From Streptomyces mirabilis (lineage in GTDB: Bacteria; Actinomycetota; Actinomycetes; Streptomycetales; Streptomycetaceae): a DNA stretch of 64,000 bases. Shown piece by piece: positions 20,340 through 29,450 of the stretch. The stretch lies in assembly GCF_018310535.1 (NCBI RefSeq), contig NZ_CP074102.1, forward strand, positions 7,502,001 through 7,566,000. The letters are read 5' to 3'. The position numbers and the translations under genes were made by a program. The notes beneath the pieces were generated by a model. It was not told the DNA's origin, searched no databases, and worked only from the letters and a program-made list of their open reading frames with translations. Every line of letters starts with the position of its first letter. The first letter of the stretch is position 1.

Positions 20340-20673
20340 GCGACCACCTGGGCGGTGACGGGGCGGCTCGGGCAAGTCCGACAGCAGGGGGCCGGCCCGT
20401 GATGCCGGTGTCCGAGGCGGCCGGCGGACGTCTTGCGGTGGGGGAGCTCGCGGACGCCTCGCGGTGGCCGGGGCTTGCCCCGTGGAAGGTCTGCGGCGCC
20501 GTCTCCTCGCGAGGTTCTTCCGTGACGTGGCCTCGCGAGGTTCTGCGCAGGCTAGCGGTTGCCTCCGTAGCGCCGTCGCCCCGCAGAAGGTCCGTGGTGC
20601 TCTCGCCTCGTGGCGGGTCCGTGGTGCCGTCGGCTCGTGAGGTGCCCTGGCGGCGGCCGGGTTCGCCCGAGTT
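20340..20673. repeat. Intergenic stretch of short imperfect repeats
   Basis: About 330 bases between convergent genes. The palindromic decamer CCTCGCGAGG occurs at 20505-20514 and 20531-20540, each followed by TTCT. A second family, GGTCCGTGGTGC followed by TCG..CTCGTG, repeats near 20588-20645. No convincing open frame. Confidence 0.5.
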
Positions 20674-21141
20674 CTAGAGCGGCGGCAGCTTGCGGAAGTC
20701 CCAGGAGGCGATGGCTGTCGGCGTCAGCCGGGCCCACGCGTGGCGGCCGTCGTGCGGCATTTCCTCCAGGCCGAAGTTCTTGCGGGCGAACAAGGTCTCG
20801 GGGACGTCGAGTTCTGCGCACAGCTCACCGGTGCGGGGGACCTCGCCCACGAACTCCACCGTGCCGGACAGCTCGACGCCGCGCAGCTCCCCGTACTCCT
20901 CGCCGGTGTCGATCACCACCGCGACCCGCGGGTCGCGGCTCAGCTCCGTCCAGCGCTTGCTGCGTACCACGGAGTACAGCCACAGCGAGGTGCCGTCCCA
21001 GACGAACCAGAGCGCGCTCACGTGCGGGGTGCCGTCCTTCGACACCGTGGCGACGCGGCAGGTGCGCTGGGTGGTGAGGAACTCGTCCAGCTCGCCGGGG
21101 GTCATCATGATCTTCCGACCCCTGCGCTGAGTGACGGTCAT
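20674..21141 (-). CDS. PNPOx-like FMN/F420-dependent protein
   Basis: A 155-residue split-barrel protein (FLTTQRTCRVATVSKDGTPH, VSALWFVWDG, LWLYSVVRSKRWTELSRDPR, VAVVIDTGEEYGELRGVEL), the pattern of the PPOX class FMN or F420-dependent family. The reaction is unknown. ATG 21141 has GAGGTG five bases upstream. It is divergent from the isochorismatase-like gene. Confidence 0.85.
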   Translation of the reverse strand: MTVTQRRGRKIMMTPGELDEFLTTQRTCRVATVSKDGTPHVSALWFVWDGTSLWLYSVVRSKRWTELSRDPRVAVVIDTGEEYGELRGVELSGTVEFVGEVPRTGELCAELDVPETLFARKNFGLEEMPHDGRHAWARLTPTAIASWDFRKLPPL

Positions 21142-21294
21142 GCGGTCACCTCTTCTTTCATGTCGACCTGATGCGTCGATCTTCTGCGTCGACAGAGATC
21201 CTCTGACAGTTCGTCAGAAAAGCATGGGCCGTCTTCCGTCCGTGCGCAATGCTCGTTACGCTCGCCCGCCCGACCCTCGACGACAAGGGGAGTC

Positions 21295-21933
21295 ATGCCG
21301 TCGCATGAACAGCTCAGCACACTCCTCGACCCGGACGGCACCGTTCTGCTCACCGTGGAGTGCCAGCAGGGCGTCGTCGGCCCGGACAGCGCACTGCCCG
21401 AACTCGCCAAGGAGGCCCGGTCGTCGGGGGCGCTCGCGAACGTAGCCCGGCTGGTGGCCGGCGCCCACCGCGGCGGCGTCCAGGTGATCCACGCGATCGC
21501 CGAACGACGGCCCGACGGGCGGGGCGCCAACCGCAACGCCCGCCTGTTCCGCGCGGCCGAACGGCTGCCCGTGCAACAGCTGTCGGGCACCACCGCGGTC
21601 CGCGTCGCGCCGCCGATCGAGGTCGCCGAGGAGGACTTCGTCGTACGCCGCCTGCACGGCCTGTCCCCGCTCGCGGGCACCGACGTCGACGCGCTGCTGC
21701 GCAACCTCGGCTGTCGCACCCTCATCGTGACCGGAGTCTCCGCCAACGTGGCCGTTCCCAACACCGTGTTCGACGCCGTGAACCGCGGCTACACCGCCGT
21801 GGTGCCCGCGGACGCCATCGCGGGGGTGCCCTCCGACTACACCCCCGCGATGATCCGCAACACGCTCGCCCTGGTCGCCACGATCACGGCGACCGACGAC
21901 GTGCTGGCCTGCTTCGAGCGGCCGCGCCGCTGA
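21295..21933 (+). CDS. Isochorismatase/cysteine-hydrolase fold protein without canonical triad
   Basis: A 212-residue member of the isochorismatase-like superfamily, recognisable from TVLLTVECQQGVVG, FVVRRLHGLSPLAGTDVDAL and LIVTGVSANVAVPNTVFDA. The usual catalytic Asp of V-D-x-Q is Glu (VECQ), the Lys position before the GTD loop is not Lys, and the nucleophilic Cys of the N-x-C-V motif is Ala (NVAV). Either it acts without a Cys, as true isochorismatases do, or it is not an enzyme. Confidence 0.85.
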   Translation: MPSHEQLSTLLDPDGTVLLTVECQQGVVGPDSALPELAKEARSSGALANVARLVAGAHRGGVQVIHAIAERRPDGRGANRNARLFRAAERLPVQQLSGTTAVRVAPPIEVAEEDFVVRRLHGLSPLAGTDVDALLRNLGCRTLIVTGVSANVAVPNTVFDAVNRGYTAVVPADAIAGVPSDYTPAMIRNTLALVATITATDDVLACFERPRR

Positions 21934-21951
21934 GGCGCGGCCCCTGCCGCG

Positions 21952-22443
21952 TCACGCGAGCTTGATCGAGTCCCCGTCCACGGTGATGCTGGCGGCGGCC
22001 AGCGGCTGCGTCGCGGGCCCCTTCTTCACACTGCCGTCGGTCGCGGAGAACTGGCTGTTGTGGCACGGGCAGGTGATCACGTTGTCGGCGATGCCCTTCA
22101 CCGCACAGCCCTGGTGGGTGCACTTGGAGGAGAAGGCCTTGTAGGTGCCCGCGGTCGGCTGGGTGACGACGACGCCCTGGGACTCGAAGACCTTGCCGCC
22201 GCCCTCCGGGATGTCGGTGGTCTTCGCGAGGACCGTGCCGCCCGCGTTCCCCGCCGCGGCGTTGTCGCCCCCGCCCGTACCCCCGCTGCTCGCGCTCGCG
22301 CCGGAGCCGGAGTTGGTGGAGTCGGAGGACTTGTTGTCCGACCCGCACGCGGTCAGCGCGACGGCGAGTCCCGCCGTACCGACCGCCGCCACGACGGTGC
22401 GGCGGGCCGGGGTCGGAACGGGGTGAAGCGATTCGCTGGTCAT
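21952..22443 (-). CDS. Rieske (2Fe-2S) lipoprotein
   Basis: A 163-residue exported Rieske protein. It has a twin-arginine signal (ARRTVVAAVG) ending in the lipobox LTAC (lipidated C33), a Ser/Gly-rich linker to about residue 70, and a Rieske domain. Cluster ligands are C108/H110 (CTHQGC) and C125/H128 (CPCH), with C113 and C127 forming the usual disulfide. It is probably an electron carrier on the outer face of the membrane; its partner is not adjacent. ATG 22443 has AAGGGA upstream. Confidence 0.9.
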   Translation of the reverse strand: MTSESLHPVPTPARRTVVAAVGTAGLAVALTACGSDNKSSDSTNSGSGASASSGGTGGGDNAAAGNAGGTVLAKTTDIPEGGGKVFESQGVVVTQPTAGTYKAFSSKCTHQGCAVKGIADNVITCPCHNSQFSATDGSVKKGPATQPLAAASITVDGDSIKLA

Positions 22444-22637
22444 GCTGACATTCCCTTCAACGGACGTGATGGTGATCCGTACAGAGGTACGGTCCGCCCG
22501 TCTGCCCTGTTCAGGAGCTGAGGACTTCTTGACCGAATCGACAGCGGTTAGACAGACGCGCCGACCTGCTCGGGACATCGCCGCCGTGGGCGCCCACGGG
22601 TCGCCCGGTGCCGTGGCCACCCCAGTAGCCTGGGGCG

Positions 22638-23402
22638 ATGCTCAAGGAAGTCATCGTGACCCGCTACATCACGCCGCTGCGTGAGGGCGGCTCGCTGCCG
22701 GGGCTCGTCGAGGGCGACGATCTCGGGACGTACGTCATGAAGTTCACCGGCGCGGGGCAGGGGCGCAAGACGCTCGTCGCGGAGGTCGTCTGCGGTGAAC
22801 TCGCCCGCCGGCTCGGCCTGCGTGTGCCCGGCCTGGTGGCACTCGGCCTCGACCCGGTACTGGGGCTCGGGGAGCCGGACCAGGAAGTGCAGGAGCTGCT
22901 CAAGTCGAGTGGCGGGCCGAACCTCGGGATGGGCTTCCTGCCCGGCGCGATCGGCTTCGACTCCCTCGCCTTCGAGGTGAGCCCCGAGGAGGCCGGGCGG
23001 ATCGTCTGGTTCGACGCGCTGGTCAACAACGTCGACCGCTCCTGGCGCAACCCCAATCTGCTGATGTGGCACGGAGACCTGTGGCTCATCGACCACGGCG
23101 CCACCATGATCTGGCACCATCACTGGCCGGGCGCGGCGACCTCCGCCGCAAAACCCTACGACGCCTCCGACCACGCGCTCGCGCCCTTCGGCCCGGACAT
23201 CGCCTCCGCCGCGGCCGAGCTGGCGCCGCTGGTGACCGAGGACCTGCTGGCCGAGGTGACCGCGGAGATCCCCGACGCGTGGCTGGCCGACGAACCCGGC
23301 TTCGACTCGCCGGAGGCCCTCCGGCGTGCCTACGCGCAGCCGCTGCTGGCGCGCGCCGGTGTGATCGAGGGGCGTATCAAGGGCTTCGAGGGGGACAAGT
23401 GA
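22638..23402 (+). CDS. HipA-like kinase domain protein
   Basis: A 254-residue protein with a HipA-type kinase-like fold: GTYVMKFTGAGQG carries the ATP-site lysine, FDALVNNVDRSWRNPNLLMW the catalytic Asn/Asp region and LWLIDHGATM the metal-binding Asp. No HipB-like antitoxin is adjacent. Its stop overlaps the GTG of the DUF3037 gene by four bases (GTGA), a pairing seen in many actinobacteria, so the two products probably act together. Confidence 0.85.
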   Translation: MLKEVIVTRYITPLREGGSLPGLVEGDDLGTYVMKFTGAGQGRKTLVAEVVCGELARRLGLRVPGLVALGLDPVLGLGEPDQEVQELLKSSGGPNLGMGFLPGAIGFDSLAFEVSPEEAGRIVWFDALVNNVDRSWRNPNLLMWHGDLWLIDHGATMIWHHHWPGAATSAAKPYDASDHALAPFGPDIASAAAELAPLVTEDLLAEVTAEIPDAWLADEPGFDSPEALRRAYAQPLLARAGVIEGRIKGFEGDK

Positions 23403-23782
23403 GCGAGCGGGACGTCTTCGAGTACGCGCTGCTGCGCGTGGTGCCGCGGATCGAGCGCGGCGAGTGCTTCAACGCGGGCGTACTGGTGTACTGCCGCGCC
23501 AAGTCCTTCGTCGGAGTGCGCACCCATCTGGACGAGACCAAGCTGCTGGCCCTGGACCCGGAGGCCGACGTGGCCGGCGTACGGGCCGCGCTGCGGGCGG
23601 TCGAGGGGGTCTGCGCGGGCGGCAAAGCGGCAGGTCAGGCCGCTGGTGACGATGCCGGGCGGCGTTTTCGCTGGCTGATCGCGCCCCGCTCGACGGTCGT
23701 GCAGCCGGGGCCCGTGCACACCGGACTCACCGCCGATCCGCAGGCGGAGACGGAGCGGTTGCTCCAGTTGCTGGTCAGGTAA
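23399..23782 (+). CDS. DUF3037 domain protein
   Basis: A 127-residue protein with the DUF3037 signature (VFEYALLRVVPRIERGECFN, AGVLVYCRAKSFVG, RFRWLIAPRSTVVQ). GTG 23399 overlaps the stop of the HipA-like gene, so translation is coupled. Function unknown, probably partner of the kinase-like protein. Confidence 0.85.
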   Translation: MSERDVFEYALLRVVPRIERGECFNAGVLVYCRAKSFVGVRTHLDETKLLALDPEADVAGVRAALRAVEGVCAGGKAAGQAAGDDAGRRFRWLIAPRSTVVQPGPVHTGLTADPQAETERLLQLLVR

Positions 23783-23807
23783 TGGATCACACCCGCGCGG
23801 TGTGCCG

Positions 23808-23866
23808 TTGACACCGGGTGCCAGGGCTTCTAGCGTCACGTCTACCGAAGGTACTAAGCGGTCGCT
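23808..23866 (+). promoter_or_regulatory. Promoter of the fabG-SDR pair with possible TetR-type operator
   Basis: TTGACA (23808-23813) and TAGCGT (23831-23836) are separated by 17 bases. Just downstream is an imperfect palindrome TAAGCG-GT-CGCTCA (about 23853-23866), in a position to block elongation. The 5' untranslated region would be about 110 bases. Confidence 0.55.
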
Positions 23867-23956
23867 CACCGGACGGGCGTACCGTGTGAGCCGCAGGACA
23901 TTCCACCGCAGGGCATTTCAAGCCGCAGGGCTTTTCAAGGGCGAGGAGAACCAGCA

Positions 23957-24718
23957 ATGTCCACCACTGAGCAGCGCGTCGCCGTAGTCACCGGTGCCGC
24001 GCGCGGCATCGGCGCCGCGACCGCCGTACGACTGGCCGCAGAGGGCCGCGCCGTCGCGGTGATCGACCTCGACGAGGCCGCGTGCAAGGACACCGTCGAG
24101 AAGATCACCGCCGCCGGTGGCAAGGCCCTCGCGGTCGGCTGCGACGTCTCCGACGAGGCCCAGGTCGAGGCCGCGGTCGCGCGGATCGCCGAGGAGCTCG
24201 GTGCGCCGACCGTCCTGGTGAACAACGCGGGCGTGCTCCGCGACAACCTGCTGTTCAAGATGGCCGCGTCCGACTGGGACACGGTCATGAACGTGCACCT
24301 GCGCGGCGCCTTCCTGATGGCCAAGGCCTGCCAGAAGTACATGGTGGACGCCAAGTTCGGCCGCATCGTCAACCTGTCGTCGTCCTCGGCGCTCGGCAAC
24401 CGCGGCCAGGCCAACTACTCCGCCGCCAAGGCCGGTCTCCAGGGCCTCACCAAGACCCTCGCCATCGAGCTCGGCAAGTTCGGCGTCACCGCCAACGCCG
24501 TCGCGCCCGGCTTCATCGCCACCGACATGACGGCGGCCACCGCCGAGCGCGTCGGCATGGGCTTCGAGGACTTCCAGGCCGCGGCCGCCACCCAGATCCC
24601 CGTGCAGCGCGTCGGCAACCCCGACGACATCGCCAACGCGATCGCCTTCTTCACCGGCGAGGCCGCCGGATTCGTCTCCGGCCAGGTCCTGTACGTGGCC
24701 GGCGGACCGCTCAACTGA
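23957..24718 (+). CDS. fabG: 3-oxoacyl-ACP reductase-type SDR (FabG)
   Basis: A 253-residue classical short-chain dehydrogenase: TGAARGIGAA cofactor loop, VDNNAG-type motif VLVNNAG, catalytic Ser in LSSSSALG and YSAAK (YxxxK), and a C-terminal VAGGPLN. It would use NAD(P)H to reduce a 3-oxoacyl thioester or similar ketone. GAGGAG lies nine bases before ATG 23957. It forms an operon with the next SDR gene, 16 bases downstream. Confidence 0.88.
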   Translation: MSTTEQRVAVVTGAARGIGAATAVRLAAEGRAVAVIDLDEAACKDTVEKITAAGGKALAVGCDVSDEAQVEAAVARIAEELGAPTVLVNNAGVLRDNLLFKMAASDWDTVMNVHLRGAFLMAKACQKYMVDAKFGRIVNLSSSSALGNRGQANYSAAKAGLQGLTKTLAIELGKFGVTANAVAPGFIATDMTAATAERVGMGFEDFQAAAATQIPVQRVGNPDDIANAIAFFTGEAAGFVSGQVLYVAGGPLN

Positions 24719-24734
24719 CGCCGGAGGGCACGAC

Positions 24735-25496
24735 ATGACCACACTCCCCGAACTCTCCGGCAAGGTCGCGCTCATCACGGGCGCGAGCCGCGGCATCGGC
24801 TACGGCATCGCGGAGGCCCTTGTCGCCCGCGGTGACCGCGTGTGCATCACGGGCCGCAACGAGGACGCCCTGAAGGAGGCTGTCGAGGCACTCGGTGCCG
24901 ACCGCGTCATCGGCGTCGCCGGCAAGGCGCACGACCTGGCCCACCAGGCCACGGTCGTCGAGCGCACCATGGAGGCCTTCGGCCGCGTCGACTACCTGGT
25001 CAACAACGCCGGTACGAACCCCGTGTTCGGCCCGATGGCCGACCTGGACCTGGACGTGGCACGCAAGGTCTTCGAGACCAACGTCGTCTCGGCGCTCGGC
25101 TTCGCCCAGCTGACCTGGAAGGCCTGGCAGAGCGAGAACGGCGGCGCGATCGTCAACATCGCGTCCGTCGCCGGCATCGCCCCCTCGCCCTTCATCGGTG
25201 CGTACGGCATGAGCAAGGCCGCCATGATCAACCTGACCGTGCAGCTGGCGCACGAGTTTGCGCCCAAGGTACGGGTCAACGCGATCGCGCCCGCCGTCGT
25301 GAAGACCAAGTTCGCGCAGGCCCTGTACGAGGGCCGGGAGGCGGAAGCGGCCGCGTCCTACCCGCTCGGCCGGCTCGGTGTGCCCTCCGACATCGGGGGC
25401 GCCGCCGCCTTCCTCACCTCGACGCAGTCGGACTGGATCACCGGTCAGACCCTCGTCGTCGACGGCGGCATCTTCCTGAACGCCGGAGTGGGCTGA
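24735..25496 (+). CDS. Short-chain dehydrogenase/reductase
   Basis: A 253-residue classical SDR with TGASRGIGYG, LVNNAGTNPVFGP, catalytic Ser in NIASVAGIAP and YGMSK, and a C-terminal VVDGGIFLNAG. GGAGGG precedes the ATG by six bases. It is co-transcribed with the FabG-type gene and followed by a strong hairpin. Confidence 0.88.
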   Translation: MTTLPELSGKVALITGASRGIGYGIAEALVARGDRVCITGRNEDALKEAVEALGADRVIGVAGKAHDLAHQATVVERTMEAFGRVDYLVNNAGTNPVFGPMADLDLDVARKVFETNVVSALGFAQLTWKAWQSENGGAIVNIASVAGIAPSPFIGAYGMSKAAMINLTVQLAHEFAPKVRVNAIAPAVVKTKFAQALYEGREAEAAASYPLGRLGVPSDIGGAAAFLTSTQSDWITGQTLVVDGGIFLNAGVG

Positions 25497-25526
25497 CCAG
25501 AGCCACGAGACGGGACGAACGGAGCA

Positions 25527-25567
25527 TCGACGCGGGCGCTGATGGACGAAATCGGCGCCCGCGTCGA
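25527..25567 (+). terminator. Hairpin terminator after the SDR operon
   Basis: TCGACGCGGGCGC (25527-25539) pairs perfectly over 13 bases with GCGCCCGCGTCGA (25555-25567). No T tract follows. Confidence 0.75.
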
Positions 25568-25705
25568 CGTATGAAGACGTACAGCCAAATGACAACGTAG
25601 TCACAAACGCGCTGATCAAGTGCCCTGCCGGGAAGACGGGTTCACCGGTGTGGCGCTGCGGTATGGTCTGCCGACCCTTGGTACGGCAGATCGAGGAGCA
25701 TGCGC

Positions 25706-27286
25706 GTGTTCAACCGGAACCCATGTCTGCGGCAATTGGCGGCGGTCACGTCCATCACCCTGGTGGCCGGGTGCGGCGTTCTCACCTCGGCGTCGTCCGA
25801 CGACAAGGGACCGATCGTCGTGGGCACCACCAGTGCCCCGAGCACGCTGGATCCGGCCGCCTCCTGGGACGGCTCCTGGGAGCTGTTCCGCAACATCTAC
25901 CAGACACTGCTGAGCTACCCCTCCGGGGCGACCACGCCCGAGCCCGACGCCGCCCAGAGCTGTGGGTTCGCGGACACCTCGAACCTCGTGTACCGCTGCA
26001 AGCTGCGCGCCGACATGAAGTTCTCCGACGGCGACCCGCTGGACGCCCACGCCGTCAAGTACTCGATCGACCGGATCAAGAAGATCAACCTGCCCGGCGG
26101 TCCCGCCGGCCTCCTCGGCAGCCTCGACCGGATCCAGGTACTGAACGAGCGCGAACTCGTCTTCCACCTGAACAAATCGGACGCGACCTTCCCGTTCGTC
26201 CTCGCCACCCCGGCCATGTCGATCGTCGACCCCGACGACTACCCCGCGCACTCGCTGCGCAAGGACGGCAAGGTCTTCGGGTCGGGGCCGTACAGCCTGC
26301 GCTCCTACGAGGAGGGCAAGCAGGCCGAACTCGTCAGGAACGACCATTACAAGGGATTCGCCGAGCTCAAGAACGACGCGGTGACGATCCGCTACTTCCA
26401 GGACTCGGGGCAGATGGTCGACGCCCTCAAGAACAAGAAGATCGACGTCACGTTCCGCGGCCTGGCCTCCAAGGACATCGTCTCGCTCCGGACCAAGGGA
26501 GCGGACGAGGGCCTTCAGCTCGTCGAGGGCGCGGGCATGGAGATCAGCTACCTCGTGTTCAACCCGAAGGATCCGTGGGCCAAGAAGCTCGCGGTGCGCA
26601 AGGCGGTCGCCCAGGTCATCGATCGTGCGGCGATCGCGCACAAGGTCTACAAGGACACGGTCGACCCGCTGTACTCCATGGTCCCCGCGGGCCTGACCGG
26701 TCACACCACGGGCTTTTTCGACGACTACGGGGACCCCAGTTCGTCCAAGGCCCGGCAGATCCTCTCGGAGGCGGGCATCACCGAGAGCGTCCCGCTCACC
26801 CTCTGGTACACCACGGACCGCTACGGCTCCGAGACCGCCCCGGAGTTCCAGGAGATCAAGAGGCAGCTCGAGGAATCCGGCCTGTTCCGCGTGTCGCTCA
26901 ACGGGCGCCCCTGGAAGACGTACGAGGAGGGCTACCGCAAGGGCGAGTACCCGGTGTTCGGGCGCGGCTGGTTCCCGGACTTCCCGGACGCCGAGAACTT
27001 CATCGCGCCCTTCGTGGGCCAGCAGAACGCGCTCGGTACGCCCTATCCGGCGCCCCGGATCACCGACACCCTGCTGCCCGCCTCGCGCCGCGAGAGCGAC
27101 CGTGGAGCGGTGGTCAAGGAGTTCGAGGCGGCCCAGCAGATCCTCGTCGACGACGCTCGGCTGCTGCCGCTGTGGCAGGGCAAGCAGTTCGTGGCCGCGA
27201 GCGAGGAGATCGCGGGCGGGGAGCAGGCCCTGGACCCCTCGACGATCATGATGATGTGGGAGCTGCACCGCAAGACCAGCTGGTAG
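25706..27286 (+). CDS. ABC transporter solute-binding protein, family 5 (peptide/nickel type)
   Basis: A 526-residue lipoprotein: short signal ending LVAGC, then a SBP_bac_5 domain (STLDPAASWDGSWELFRNIY, YRCKLRADMKFSDGDPLDAH, FGSGPYSLRSYEEG). It should bind an oligopeptide-like ligand outside the membrane. GTG 25706 is seven bases after GAGGAG, better than ATG 25700, which is only one base from it. No permease or ATPase genes are adjacent, so it is an orphan. Confidence 0.88.
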   Translation: MFNRNPCLRQLAAVTSITLVAGCGVLTSASSDDKGPIVVGTTSAPSTLDPAASWDGSWELFRNIYQTLLSYPSGATTPEPDAAQSCGFADTSNLVYRCKLRADMKFSDGDPLDAHAVKYSIDRIKKINLPGGPAGLLGSLDRIQVLNERELVFHLNKSDATFPFVLATPAMSIVDPDDYPAHSLRKDGKVFGSGPYSLRSYEEGKQAELVRNDHYKGFAELKNDAVTIRYFQDSGQMVDALKNKKIDVTFRGLASKDIVSLRTKGADEGLQLVEGAGMEISYLVFNPKDPWAKKLAVRKAVAQVIDRAAIAHKVYKDTVDPLYSMVPAGLTGHTTGFFDDYGDPSSSKARQILSEAGITESVPLTLWYTTDRYGSETAPEFQEIKRQLEESGLFRVSLNGRPWKTYEEGYRKGEYPVFGRGWFPDFPDAENFIAPFVGQQNALGTPYPAPRITDTLLPASRRESDRGAVVKEFEAAQQILVDDARLLPLWQGKQFVAASEEIAGGEQALDPSTIMMMWELHRKTSW

Positions 27287-27399
27287 GTCACGTGCAGTAC
27301 CCGGCGGGTAGCCTGGTCCCACGGGGTGCGGGGCCGATTGTCAGTGGTCGCCTGTAGGTTCTGAGACCTGGAAGTGACCGCACATCGGAGGAACTTGAC

Positions 27400-28083
27400 G
27401 TGACCGACACCGCCATGCTGCCCGAGTCCTGGCGCGGCGTACTGGGTGACGAACTGCAGCAGCCCTACTTCAAGGAGCTCACCGAGTTCGTCGAGGAGGA
27501 GCGTGCCAACGGTCCCGTCTACCCTCCGCGCGAGGAGGTCTTCGCGGCGCTGGAGGCGACTCCGTACGAGCGGGTGAAGGTGCTGATCCTCGGCCAGGAC
27601 CCGTACCACGGCGAGGGCCAGGGCCACGGCCTGTGCTTCTCGGTCCGCCCGGGAGTGAAGACCCCGCCCTCGCTGCGCAACATCTACAAGGAGATGAAGG
27701 AGGAGCTGGGCACCCCGATCCCGGACAACGGCTATCTGATGCCGTGGGCCGAGCAGGGCGTCCTGCTGCTGAACGCGGTGCTGACCGTGCGCTCCGGTGA
27801 GGCCAACTCGCACAAGGGCAAGGGCTGGGAGAAGTTCACGGACGCGGTGATCCGTGCCGTGGCCGACCGGCCCGACCCGGCCGTCTTCGTCCTGTGGGGG
27901 AACTACGCGCAGAAGAAAGTCCCGCTCATCGACGAGAAGCGGCACATCGTCGTGAAGGGTGCGCACCCGTCGCCGCTCTCCGCGAAGAAGTTCTTCGGCT
28001 CGCGCCCCTTCACGCAGATCAACGAGGCGGTCGCCGGGCAGGGCCACGAGCCGATCGACTGGCGGATTCCGAACCTCGGCTGA
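27400..28083 (+). CDS. ung: Uracil-DNA glycosylase, family 1
   Basis: A 227-residue family 1 UDG, which removes uracil from DNA. Motif A GQDPYHGEGQAHG-like (here GQDPYHGEGQGHGLCFSV, catalytic D67), uracil-binding GVLLLNAVLTVR and the leucine-loop HPSPLS are all present. GTG 27400 has GGAGG eight bases upstream. Streptomyces often carries two ung copies; this is one of them. Confidence 0.95.
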   Translation: MTDTAMLPESWRGVLGDELQQPYFKELTEFVEEERANGPVYPPREEVFAALEATPYERVKVLILGQDPYHGEGQGHGLCFSVRPGVKTPPSLRNIYKEMKEELGTPIPDNGYLMPWAEQGVLLLNAVLTVRSGEANSHKGKGWEKFTDAVIRAVADRPDPAVFVLWGNYAQKKVPLIDEKRHIVVKGAHPSPLSAKKFFGSRPFTQINEAVAGQGHEPIDWRIPNLG

Positions 28084-28239
28084 TCCGGGACCGAGACCGC
28101 AAGCGGCCCGGGCCGGGTGCGGGGGGCGTCCGGTCCGGCCGTCACCGGGGCGGCTCAGTGGTGTCCGGGGGCGCCTGAGCGTGATTGTCAGTGTGTCCGG
28201 TTAGCGTCGGAAGGGACAGCGACGAGCCTGGAGGACGCG

Positions 28240-28821
28240 GTGGCGGAGCAACAGGAGCAGGCGGCGCCGGACGCCATGATGACCCGGATCGGACAGGTCG
28301 TCATGCTGCACCACGGTGGCGACCGTGAGGAGGCTCGGGGGCGTTTCCTGGACCTGTGGGGGGAGATCGGCGAGGACGGCGACCCCCTGCACCGTTGCAC
28401 CCTGGCGCACTACCTGGCGGACACGCAGGACGATCCCGCGGACGAACTGGCCTGGGACCTGAGGGCGTTGTCGGCGGCCGAGGAACTCACCGACGGTGAC
28501 GTCGCCGAGCGCCACCGGTCGCTCGAGGCGCGCGCGTTCTATCCGTCGCTGCATCTGAACCTGGCGGCCGACTATGTGAAACTCGGCCGCTCCGAAGCCG
28601 CCCGCAGCCATCTGCGCCGGGCACGCGGGGCGGTCGGAGCCCTCGGGAACGACCGTTACGGGGACGGCGTACGCGCGGCGATCGGCCGTCTGGAGCTGCG
28701 ACTCGACGGGGAGGGCCCGTCGCACGGAGGGCCGGGGGAGGGCCCGGGCACCGTCGAGGGGCCCGGGCCCTTCGGCGGGTCCGGAGGAGAGACCTTGGGG
28801 CCGCCGAGACAGCGCCCCTAG
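28240..28821 (+). CDS. Tetratricopeptide-like protein
   Basis: A 193-residue all-helical protein with TPR-like repeats ([56 protein letters not shown]) and a Gly/Pro-rich tail from about residue 160. Function unknown, probably protein-protein contact. GTG 28240 is preceded by GGAGG; the frame is open further upstream without a good start. Confidence 0.75.
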   Translation: MAEQQEQAAPDAMMTRIGQVVMLHHGGDREEARGRFLDLWGEIGEDGDPLHRCTLAHYLADTQDDPADELAWDLRALSAAEELTDGDVAERHRSLEARAFYPSLHLNLAADYVKLGRSEAARSHLRRARGAVGALGNDRYGDGVRAAIGRLELRLDGEGPSHGGPGEGPGTVEGPGPFGGSGGETLGPPRQRP

Positions 28822-28842
28822 GTCCCGCGGACGCCGGTCGTG

Positions 28843-29319
28843 TCAATGCCCGTACGTGCCCTTGCAGATGACGGCCTCCGGACTGTCCGCCTTCCAGCCC
28901 CCGTACCTCCGGCCGACGGCACACACATCCGTGCTGTTCGGCTGTTCGGGTGCGACGGGAGGGACGTCGGTGCGGGGTGCGGGCCGGTGGGGTCGTGGGT
29001 GCGGATGAGGCTGCGGGTGTTGCCCGGCACCCGGTTGGCGCGAAGGGGCCCGCGGGGCGGCGGGCGACGGGACGGGCGTACGGTGCGGCGCCGGAGCGCT
29101 CGGTGACGGCTTCCGGGACGGCCCGATGAGTTCCAGCGCCTCGCGCGCCGGCGCCTGCACGATCTGCGGCCCGGCCTTGCCGTCAGGACGCGGTGGCGAC
29201 GGCCGGGACGGCGCGGTCGGCAGGGAGGGAGCGGGCGGTCGCTGGACGGTCACACAGCCGGAGAGCGCGGCGGTGGCCACGGTGACCAGGAGCGTTGCGG
29301 CGGTCGTCGTTCGATGCAC
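28843..29319 (-). CDS. Proline-rich lipoprotein
   Basis: A 158-residue exported protein: signal peptide MHRTTTAATLLVTVATAALS with lipobox LSGC, a long Pro/Ser/His-rich middle, and a compact conserved-looking C-terminus (TDVCAVGRRYGGWKADSPEA and VICKGTYGH) with two Cys that may pair. Function unknown. It is convergent with the TPR gene. Confidence 0.7.
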   Translation of the reverse strand: MHRTTTAATLLVTVATAALSGCVTVQRPPAPSLPTAPSRPSPPRPDGKAGPQIVQAPAREALELIGPSRKPSPSAPAPHRTPVPSPAAPRAPSRQPGAGQHPQPHPHPRPHRPAPRTDVPPVAPEQPNSTDVCAVGRRYGGWKADSPEAVICKGTYGH

Positions 29320-29450
29320 CCGCTCAACTCTGCTGCGTCAGGCCCGCTTTGGGGAGCCGAAAAGCGGAGGTTGCCCCACACGGGTGACCCTTCCGCCCCT
29401 GCGGAGGGCGCCGGTGTCCGCCAGGTGACCCGACGCCGCATCACCCTGTC

